A stretch of 54,777 nucleotides of DNA, taken from JBDHAC01 sp039588215. Lineage in GTDB: Bacteria > Gemmatimonadota > Gemmatimonadetes > Palauibacterales > Palauibacteraceae. Position 1 is the stretch's first letter; every line of letters begins with the position of its first letter. Location: positions 1 to 54,777 of the forward strand of contig JBDHAD010000041.1 in NCBI GenBank assembly GCA_039588215.1. Reading direction: 5' to 3'. Under the pieces are notes generated by a model. It had not been told where the DNA came from. It was given only the letters and a program-made list of their open reading frames with translations, and made no database searches. Shown here piece after piece: positions 48,829 to 54,777 of this stretch. The position numbers and the translations under genes were made by a program.

Positions 48829-49404
48829 ATGCGAGCAGGCCGCTCAACCGCCTCCAGACGCGCGCCCCTAGGTGCGATGCTCCTTCTGACCCCGTCGATC
48901 GGCGCAGCCTGGGTGAGGCCCACCGCGGCACAGGAATTCGATCCCGAGCGGCGACTCGCCGAGCTGGGGATCGAGCTCCCGGCGCCCGATACCCCCGTCG
49001 CGAACTACGTGAAGGCGGTGACGACCGGGAACCTCGTCTTCGTCGCCGGTCACGGGCCGTGTGGGGGGCTGAACGGGACGAACACGGGCAAGGTCGGTCG
49101 TGACCTCTCGGTCGAGGAGGGCTACGCGGTCGCTCGGTGGGTGGGGGTCTGTCTGCTGGCTTCGCTCAAGCGTGAGATCGGTGATCTGAGCCGCGTGAGA
49201 CGGATCGTGCGGGTGTTCGGGATGGTCAACGCACCCGCCGATTTTACCCAGCACTCACAGGTCATCAACGGATGTTCGGATCTCATGGAGGAGGTCTTCG
49301 GCCCAGCCATCGCCAAGCACGCCCGCGCCGCAGTAGGTATGGCTTCGTTACCGCGGGACCAGGCCGTCGAGATCGAGATGGTGGTGGAGATCGCGAACCC
49401 ATAG
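48829..49404 (+). CDS. Secreted RidA/YjgF-family protein
   Basis: A 191-residue protein. ATG 48829 follows GAGGA and gives a signal peptide (APLGAMLLLTPSIGAAW, then PTAAQ). The RidA core starts near residue 45: GNLVFVAGHGPCGGLNG, GYAVARWVGVCLLASL, VFGMVNAPADFTQHSQVING and, near the end, HARAAVGMASLPRDQAVEIE, where the Arg corresponds to the substrate-binding arginine of RidA. Cytosolic RidA deaminates reactive enamines. A signal peptide is unusual, so this copy probably acts in the periplasm on another substrate. Confidence 0.88.
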   Translation: MRAGRSTASRRAPLGAMLLLTPSIGAAWVRPTAAQEFDPERRLAELGIELPAPDTPVANYVKAVTTGNLVFVAGHGPCGGLNGTNTGKVGRDLSVEEGYAVARWVGVCLLASLKREIGDLSRVRRIVRVFGMVNAPADFTQHSQVINGCSDLMEEVFGPAIAKHARAAVGMASLPRDQAVEIEMVVEIANP

Positions 49405-49982
49405 CCTCCGTCCGCAACGGCCGCCACCCTCCGCCACTCCCTTGAAACCGCGACGCTCGCAGGTCTAGGTCCAGTCCCGGCTCCGGGCCGCCCGAGTGCC
49501 AGTCGAACCCGCCCTCGGCGAGGTTGATCGCTCTATCTCTCGACTGCGTGGCGTCTTGGGGGGACTCGAAAAGAGACGCGTCGAGTGTACTCCAGATATG
49601 TGGACACTATCCATTATATTAGACATTATCTGTGTCCTCGTCCGTCCGCTACACATCCCCTTCCGATCCCTACCAACCGCCGAATCGTCCCACCTTCGCC
49701 AGGAGAACGAGGGGAATCAGGCGGAGAATCGGGGGCGTCCAAGGTGGGATACGGCTCATTCGTCGTCCTCCTGTGTCCGTTCGACGATATGTATGGATCC
49801 GAGTCGCTCCTGCGAGCGTATGAAGGGTTGAAGGAACGGACCCTAGCACCGCGACTCCGGTATGATCCGTTCGCAGACGGAAGTCACGTGACAGACGGCC
49901 CTCGCCGTGGGCGAGGCGGGCCAGATCCCGATGAATCTCGGTAGCCGCAACAGCGGACACTTCACGAGCAAGCGATAGCAGG
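49405..49982. other. 578-base gene-free region with AT-rich island and inverted repeats
   Basis: No credible gene was found. An AT-rich island at about 49594-49632 contrasts with the GC-rich surroundings and holds TGGACA (49601) and CATTAT (49624) at 17-base spacing, a possible promoter. TCCCACCTT (49688-49696) and AAGGTGGGA (49741-49749) form a 9-bp inverted repeat. GAACGGA (49834) and TCCGTTC (49866) form another. TATGAT at 49861 is a good -10 hexamer for the next gene, though its -35 is weak. Confidence 0.5.
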
Positions 49983-52511
49983 ATGTCACTTAGCGCCTCG
50001 ACCACCGATCACGCGCCCCACCGGAGTCGACTCCGGTCACGCCCCGTCCGTCTCCCCACCGTCCGTCTCCCCACACAAAACGCCGCTCTCCTCGCGGTGT
50101 TCCTCGCCGCGGGGGTCTTCGTATCCGCTTCGTCGGTGACGGGCCAGGAAGTAAGAGGCACGGCGGTGGAGTCGGAGACCGGTCGGCCGCTGGCCGGCGC
50201 GTTCGTGAGCCTCATGGATGCAGAGGGGCAGACGGCGGTGGCGGCTCTGGCCGAAGCCGACGGCGCTTTCGTGCTATCGGGGTTCCAGTCGGGCCGCTAT
50301 ACCCTCCGCGTCGAGCGCATCGGCTACCAGACCTGGACGACCGCAGCATTCGACGTGGGAGCCGGCGGGACGGTGACGAGGCGTCTCGAGGTGCGCATCG
50401 CACCGGTGGACTTGACCGAGCTGCACGTGTCGGTGGAAGGTCAGTGCGGGGCGGCGGACGAGGAGTTCCTGCTGGCCTGGGATGAGGCCCGCAAGGCGCT
50501 CGACGTGACCCGGTGGACCGAGGCGGGCCGCAGCTTGCGCTTCGAGCTCCGCGATTGGGTCAGGAACCTCGACACCCGGCACCGGAGCGTCGGGCGAGAC
50601 GAGAGCGACACCAAGTGGATCACGGGTCGGACGTCCTTCATCGGCCTGCCCGCGGATGAGCTGGCCGAGGCTGGATACGTGCAGCGGACCGAAGGCGGCT
50701 ACCTGTACTACGGGTTGGACGTCCGGACGCTGCTCTCGGACGCGTTTCGAGAACAGCACTGCTTCGCGCTCGCAGAGGGCACCCGTGAGCGGGCGGGCCA
50801 GGTCGGCCTGAGGTTCGAGCCGATAGACCGCGGGACCGTCCCCGACGTCGAAGGCGCGCTGTGGCTGGACGCGAAGACCGGCGAGCTCCTGGACCTCGAC
50901 TTCGAGTATACCGGGTTGATGCTCGTAAACCTGCCCCGCAGGGGCGATGCGACGGGACGTCTCGAGTTCCAGCGGTTGCCCTCGGGGGCGTGGTTCGTGG
51001 CGCGATGGTGGATTCGGACCCCGATCCACGAGCGCGGTGGCGGTCTGGTGGCCGACGTGGTGGGATTCCGGGAAAAGGGTGGCGAAGTCACCCAGGTCGA
51101 GCTGAGCGACGGGAGCACCGTCGCGCTCGCCGACTACGGCACGCTCAGCGGGTCGGTGACCGATGGCTCCGACACACCGCTTGCAAACGCAGAGGTCTAC
51201 CTGGTCGGCACCACCGACCTGGCCACACGGTCGGACCAGGTGGGGCGTTTTCGCCTGGACCTCGTGCCACCCGGCCGATACGCGATCGGCGTCCGACACC
51301 CCGATCCGCGGCTGTCGCGCGTGCCCGACCCCCAACTCACCGTCGACGTCTTCGCCGAAGACCTGACGTCGGTGAGCCTGGAGCACACTCCCGCCTGGGC
51401 GGCCGCGCAGTTGTGTCCCGCCGAAGTCCAGGAAGACGCATCGAATTCGGTCCTGCTGGGGAACGTGGTCGACGATGTCTCGGGAGAACCGGTGGCGGGA
51501 GCCATCGTTTGGCTCCGCCCCGGTGAGGGCGCCGCCGCCAGGGCGTTCCGCTCGGACGGCGACGGCGCATTCCTCGTGTGCGGCGTGGTCCCCGCTCCCG
51601 CCCTACAGCTGCAGGCCTCCGGACCGGACAAGATGAGCGAGCCGGTGACCCAGGACGTCCCCGCGGGCTCCCTCGTGACCCTGGATCTCGAGGTCTCGGG
51701 CGCGGCGTTGACGGCTTCCCGCGCGGACCCCGACGAGACGGTGGCGTTGCAGGGCGTGGTGAAGTCGGCGGAGGACGACCAGCCACTCAGCGGGGCGCGG
51801 GTCAGGATCTTGGGGACGGGGATCGAGCAGATGACCGGCGCCGAGGGCACGTTCCTGATGCAGGAACTACCCCGTGGGCGGCACCGGGTCGTGACGGAGT
51901 ACCTCGGGATGGCGTCGGACACCGCTGACGTCGATCTCAGCTCGGGCACCGTGACCCTGGCGTTGTTCACGCTGGAGACCAGGCCGGTCGAGTTGCCCAC
52001 TCTCGAGGTCGAGATCGAGCGGACGTTCACGAACCTGCAGCTGGCCGGCTTCTATCGGAGGAAGGAGCGGGGCCTGGGCGAATTCATCGGCGCCGAGGAT
52101 CTGATGTTTGGTGACATCATCACCGCCTTCCGCAGGATCCCCGGCGTACGGCTCTCGAACTGCCCGTACACCTCCTCGCTCGCGTCGCCGCTCGCCAGCG
52201 ACAGCATTCCGACCGTGCAGATGTCACAGACGGACTGCTGGGAGATCAACATCCAGCGCGGGATCGGCGGCCCGAGGTCCCTGAACTGTCCGCCGGTGGT
52301 GTACCTGGACGGCAATCCGATCTCGTCCTCGTTCGAGGGCATACCGAACACACCGGGGGAGAATCCGTTCAACCGAATCGCGGCGATTCCGCGTCACATG
52401 ATCGAGGGGATCGAGGTGCACCGGAACGCCGCCACCGCGCCCGCCATGTACAAGGGATTCGGGTCACGGTGCGGGGTCATCCTGGTGTGGACCAAGCGCG
52501 GAGTCCGATAG
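49983..52511 (+). CDS. Secreted multidomain protein: carboxypeptidase-regulatory-like repeats plus TonB-plug-like end, no barrel
   Basis: An 842-residue protein starting at ATG 49983 behind AGCAGG. A basic n-region leads into a hydrophobic signal (AALLAVFLAAGVFVSASSV). Carboxypeptidase-regulatory-like sandwiches follow at about 55-145 (VRGTAVESETGRPLAGAFVSL), 380-465 (LSGSVTDGSDTPLANAEVYL), 485-575 (LLGNVVDDVSGEPVAGAIVWL) and 585-665 (LQGVVKSAEDDQPLSGARVRI). The last 150 residues resemble a TonB-receptor plug (DIITAFRRIPGVRL, PPVVYLDGNPI, IEGIEVHRNAATAP, CGVILVWTKRG). No beta barrel follows. Residues 150-370 are a separate, unrecognised domain. It is probably outer-membrane-associated. Confidence 0.85.
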   Translation: MSLSASTTDHAPHRSRLRSRPVRLPTVRLPTQNAALLAVFLAAGVFVSASSVTGQEVRGTAVESETGRPLAGAFVSLMDAEGQTAVAALAEADGAFVLSGFQSGRYTLRVERIGYQTWTTAAFDVGAGGTVTRRLEVRIAPVDLTELHVSVEGQCGAADEEFLLAWDEARKALDVTRWTEAGRSLRFELRDWVRNLDTRHRSVGRDESDTKWITGRTSFIGLPADELAEAGYVQRTEGGYLYYGLDVRTLLSDAFREQHCFALAEGTRERAGQVGLRFEPIDRGTVPDVEGALWLDAKTGELLDLDFEYTGLMLVNLPRRGDATGRLEFQRLPSGAWFVARWWIRTPIHERGGGLVADVVGFREKGGEVTQVELSDGSTVALADYGTLSGSVTDGSDTPLANAEVYLVGTTDLATRSDQVGRFRLDLVPPGRYAIGVRHPDPRLSRVPDPQLTVDVFAEDLTSVSLEHTPAWAAAQLCPAEVQEDASNSVLLGNVVDDVSGEPVAGAIVWLRPGEGAAARAFRSDGDGAFLVCGVVPAPALQLQASGPDKMSEPVTQDVPAGSLVTLDLEVSGAALTASRADPDETVALQGVVKSAEDDQPLSGARVRILGTGIEQMTGAEGTFLMQELPRGRHRVVTEYLGMASDTADVDLSSGTVTLALFTLETRPVELPTLEVEIERTFTNLQLAGFYRRKERGLGEFIGAEDLMFGDIITAFRRIPGVRLSNCPYTSSLASPLASDSIPTVQMSQTDCWEINIQRGIGGPRSLNCPPVVYLDGNPISSSFEGIPNTPGENPFNRIAAIPRHMIEGIEVHRNAATAPAMYKGFGSRCGVILVWTKRGVR

Positions 52512-52563
52512 CCGAGCCAGACACCAGTCACTGACACCCCAAGAGGAAGGCCGGCCGCCGCGT

Positions 52564-53025
52564 CTAGCTGTCAGTACGGACGGGCCGGGGTGACGGCTCG
52601 GTCTCCGCGCCGCGCTTGCCCGTGCGGAACCATTCCAGCTCTGTGATGGTCGCCTCCGAGGTCAGGATCACGTGCAGCTTATTGCACAGGCCGAAGAGCT
52701 CGTCGGGCGTGACCGCCGGTCGTCGGAACCACCCCAGCAAGCGTGAGCGCGGGCGGACGTCGATCATCCACACATCATTGGAGCCGTACTCGTTCGCGCA
52801 GAAGATCCACGCGTGCCCGTCGCCGACACGGAGCTCGACCAGCCACGCCCAGTCCTCGTAATCGACCCGCGGCTCACTGCCCTCGGTCTCGGTGAGACGC
52901 GCGGCGAGCCACCGAGCGAGCTCTTCCCCGTACACGCCGGGGTTGACCTGCTCGGCCTCGGTCCGGAGCGGCCGGAACCTCGTGGACTTGAAGCGGGCAG
53001 AGGTGGTCATGCCGGGACGGCTCAT
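52564..53025 (-). CDS. Small protein of unknown family
   Basis: A 153-residue soluble protein. Recognisable features are two tryptophan-rich strands (DYEDWAWLVELRVGDGHAWIFC and NDVWMIDVRPRSRLLGWF) and a helix (AVTPDELFGLCNKLHVIL). No family was recognised. ATG 53025 is preceded by AGAGG and lies in a 23-bp tandem duplication; an upstream copy of the same SD and ATG opens an eight-codon frame that ends on the real start (ATGA). Confidence 0.7.
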   Translation of the reverse strand: MSRPGMTTSARFKSTRFRPLRTEAEQVNPGVYGEELARWLAARLTETEGSEPRVDYEDWAWLVELRVGDGHAWIFCANEYGSNDVWMIDVRPRSRLLGWFRRPAVTPDELFGLCNKLHVILTSEATITELEWFRTGKRGAETEPSPRPVRTDS

Positions 53026-53063
53026 GGATCGCCTCTATCACGGCTCATGGATCGCCCCTATCG
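53018..53063 (-). repeat. Tandem 23-bp duplication carrying SD and start codon
   Basis: Units 53018-53040 and 53041-53063 are nearly identical. On the minus strand each holds a purine-rich SD and ATGAGCC. The upstream ATG (53048) opens MSRDRGDP, whose stop at 53024-53022 overlaps the real start at 53025. Confidence 0.85.
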
Positions 53064-53223
53064 CTGAGTGCCTTCGCTAAGTGCCTTCGATGAGTGCCTG
53101 TCGCGAGCCTCCATGTCGGACGATAACCTTTCCGAAGTACCCTGAACATCATCGAGCGCATACGCGCTGAACGCGTACGGGAGACGAGGGAATGAATCGC
53201 GAAACGCCGCTCGCGCTCTGCGG

Positions 53224-54081
53224 GTGGCTACTGGCGGCACGCGGACTTACCTGGTCCACGTCCCGCCGGGTCCGGAGACCCCGAGACCCGTGCTTCTGGC
53301 GTTCCACGGGGGAGGCGGAAACGGGGAGCAGTTCAGACGCGGCTCCGGTTTCGACGCCCTCGCGGACGAGCACGGGTTCATCTCCGTCCACCCACACGGC
53401 ACCGGCGGTCTCGGAAATCGTCTGCTCACCTGGAACGCGGGTGGCTGCTGCGGTCCCGCGATGGACGATGACGTGGATGACGTGGGATTCACGCTCGCCC
53501 TGCTCGAAGACCTGACCGCGCGCACGCCGATCGACCGGTCGCGCGTGTACGCGACCGGGCACTCGAACGGCGCCATGATGGCCTACCGGCTGGGGGTGGA
53601 AGCGACGGAGACATTCGCCGCGATCGGGCCGGTGGGGGGCGCGATGAGCCTGGCACCGTTCGATCCATCCGCGACGCTACCGGTTCTACACATCCACAGC
53701 GCCGACGACCCTCGCGCGTTATACGAGGGCGGGCTCGGACCTCCCTTCCCCGGCACGAACCGGCGGGTGCAGCACAACGCGGTCGCGACAGAGCTGACGA
53801 AGTGGGTCCGGCACGACGGGTGTCCGTCCGAACCGAACGTCGGCGAGACCGTCCGCGGGCGGCGCGGGACCCGGGACGAGGGACATACCGCGACCCGCTA
53901 CACGTGGGCGCCGTGCGCGGATGGCGCCGAGGTTCGACTCCTTCAGCTCACCGGGGCGGGGCACGGCTGGCCCGGCGAGGTACATCGCCCGCTCCTCGAG
54001 GGAGTTCTCGGACCCTCCACGACGATCGTGTCTGCGGCGGAGGAGGTGTGGGCTTTCGTGTCCCGTTTCTCGCGCCCTTAG
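53224..54081 (+). CDS. PHB-depolymerase/LpqC-type esterase
   Basis: A 285-residue alpha/beta hydrolase. The oxyanion region is LLAFHGGGGNGEQF, the nucleophile is in ATGHSNGAMMAYR (Ser near 116), the acid in LHIHSADDPRALY and the base in LTGAGHGWPG. These mark the polyhydroxybutyrate-depolymerase/feruloyl-esterase-like group. A cysteine pair (NAGGCCGPAMDDDVDDVGF) is conserved in that group. GTG 53224 lacks a good SD and gives no signal peptide, whereas many relatives are secreted. A different frame just upstream starts MNRETPLALCGWLLAA, so a lost signal by frameshift is possible. Confidence 0.85.
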   Translation: MATGGTRTYLVHVPPGPETPRPVLLAFHGGGGNGEQFRRGSGFDALADEHGFISVHPHGTGGLGNRLLTWNAGGCCGPAMDDDVDDVGFTLALLEDLTARTPIDRSRVYATGHSNGAMMAYRLGVEATETFAAIGPVGGAMSLAPFDPSATLPVLHIHSADDPRALYEGGLGPPFPGTNRRVQHNAVATELTKWVRHDGCPSEPNVGETVRGRRGTRDEGHTATRYTWAPCADGAEVRLLQLTGAGHGWPGEVHRPLLEGVLGPSTTIVSAAEEVWAFVSRFSRP

Positions 54082-54088
54082 CGACGCT

Positions 54089-54484
54089 CTAGCGCTCTCC
54101 TCGCTCCGCGCGCGCGAGGATCTCGATCCCACCGCGCACGTTCTGGTGGACGTTCACCTCCACCCACGCCGGGTCGACCGCGTACACGACATCATCCGCG
54201 ATCCGCGCAGCCAGATCCTCGCAGAAGGCGCCTACGTTCCGGAACGACCACAGGTAGAACTTGAGCGCCTTCGATTCGATGCACAGCTCGCGTGGCGCGT
54301 ACTCGATCATCACCTGTCCGAAATCCGGCTGGCCGGACTTCGGGCACAGCGACGTGAACTCGAGCGCCCGAAGCGTGATCACCTGCACGTGAGGCGCGGG
54401 GATCGCCTCGCTCTTGAGCGTCTCGCGCCCCTCGTTCGGGTCGTTGGGTCGAGGGAGTGGCCCCTCGGGGGGAAGCTCGGGCAT
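54089..54484 (-). CDS. queF: NADPH-dependent 7-cyano-7-deazaguanine reductase
   Basis: A 131-residue tunnelling-fold enzyme that reduces preQ0 to preQ1 in queuosine synthesis. The catalytic cysteine is in EFTSLCPKSGQPDFG near residue 47. The QueF motif is ESKALKFYLWSFRN near 70-83, and VEVNVHQNVRGG follows. It is the short YkvM-like form. ATG 54484 has GGAG upstream; GTG 54496 is an alternative. It is divergent from queC with about 35 bases between the starts, so both pathway genes share one small promoter region. Confidence 0.95.
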   Translation of the reverse strand: MPELPPEGPLPRPNDPNEGRETLKSEAIPAPHVQVITLRALEFTSLCPKSGQPDFGQVMIEYAPRELCIESKALKFYLWSFRNVGAFCEDLAARIADDVVYAVDPAWVEVNVHQNVRGGIEILARAERGER

Positions 54485-54519
54485 CGATCGCTCCACTCCG
54501 TCCGGGTTAGATTCAGGCC

Positions 54520-54777
54520 ATGAAGGACCCTGACGAATCTATGGCGATGGGCGAGGAAAGGCCGCCCGCGGGCTCGCGACCACCTCGGGGTTCAGCTGCG
54601 GCAGCTGCCGCCGATGGCGTGAAGTCACGGGAGGTCAGCCGGGGTGAGTCGCGACGCGCGGTCGTGTTGCTGAGCGGTGGTCTGGATTCCACGACGACGC
54701 TGGCCATCGCACAGGCGGAGGGTTACGAGGCCTATGCCCTCACGGTCCGGTACGGGCAGCGGCACGCGACCGAGCTC
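54520..54777 (+). CDS. queC: 7-cyano-7-deazaguanine synthase, 5' part (runs off window)
   Basis: Only the first 86 codons are present. The ATP-pyrophosphatase P-loop VVLLSGGLDSTTTLAIAQ lies near residues 50-67, followed by AYALTVRYGQRHATEL, the QueC hallmark. QueC makes preQ0 from 7-carboxy-7-deazaguanine. The first 45 residues are an Ala/Arg/Pro-rich extension not usual for QueC, so the start may be an internal codon such as 54541 or 54547. Confidence 0.93.
   Translation, partial: MKDPDESMAMGEERPPAGSRPPRGSAAAAAADGVKSREVSRGESRRAVVLLSGGLDSTTTLAIAQAEGYEAYALTVRYGQRHATEL

Noticed and set aside
49496..49944. Short frames in the 49405-49982 gap
   Set aside because: Ser/Arg-rich, mutually overlapping, without SD or family features.
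54485..54519. PreQ1 riboswitch between queF and queC
   Set aside because: The gap of about 35 bases is too short to hold a preQ1 aptamer for either gene together with a promoter, and no aptamer core is seen.

Overview
The window is a GC-rich chromosomal segment from a diderm bacterium. It encodes TonB-dependent and other outer-membrane barrels, an ExbB/TolQ proton channel, several lipoproteins and a soluble lytic transglycosylase. Three things suggest the phylum Gemmatimonadota or a close uncultured relative: secreted proteins with carboxypeptidase-regulatory-like domains plus a barrel-less TonB plug, a short RpoD-type sigma factor, and a split glycine decarboxylase. This assignment is an inference; the window holds no full rRNA gene. 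A 17-base match to the 3' end of 16S rRNA lies at 197-213 but is not attached to a 16S gene.

Layout. 1-1247: a gene-free start, then a DUF1707/LiaF-like protein. 1248-6282: a glycine-cleavage block of gcvH, gcvPA, an MBL-fold hydrolase, gcvPB and a LipM-type GcvH octanoyltransferase, behind a sigma70-type promoter; gcvT and lpd are absent. 6354-13842: a complete peptide-type ABC importer with two binding lipoproteins, two permeases and two ATPases, the later genes overlapping. 13861-17883: an ExbB/TolQ gene with its own promoter and terminator, then a TonB-dependent receptor. 18040-24877: lytic transglycosylase, cold-shock protein, DNA polymerase I with a degenerate proofreading domain, and a Tat-exported SDR protein. 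24972-29979: an outer-membrane barrel protein with a likely frameshift at its N-terminus, a RemA-like protein, an HD hydrolase and a PP2C phosphatase. 30177-34234: a radical SAM/metallophosphoesterase pair, an RpoD-type sigma factor and a lipoprotein. 34364-38513: HDAC-like deacetylase, M24 peptidase, dipeptide epimerase and a TrpF-like protein. 38608-42991 (minus strand): a lipoprotein with nine Cys-pair repeats, a small protein and PriA. 43254-45579: HNH endonuclease, TatA/B and an NmrA-type SDR. 45766-52511: a large secreted protein, an orphan [2Fe-2S] subunit, a decayed gene fragment, a secreted RidA protein and a multidomain regulatory/plug protein. 52564-54777: a small protein, an esterase, and divergent queF and queC (queC runs off the end).

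The genes are mainly core metabolism, peptide uptake, envelope biogenesis and 7-deazaguanine synthesis. The most unusual signals are regulatory and structural. A relay of three mini-ORFs, each joined to the next by an ATGA overlap, links the dipeptide epimerase to trpF, and a similar duplicated start module lies before the 52564-53025 gene. Two genes have CTG as the only plausible start. Several promoters share a TTGACG-N17-TAGCnT form. The Cys-pair repeat lipoprotein and the metallophosphoesterase with a changed motif I are the most unusual proteins. Short tandem repeats (12-26 bp) recur at gene boundaries.
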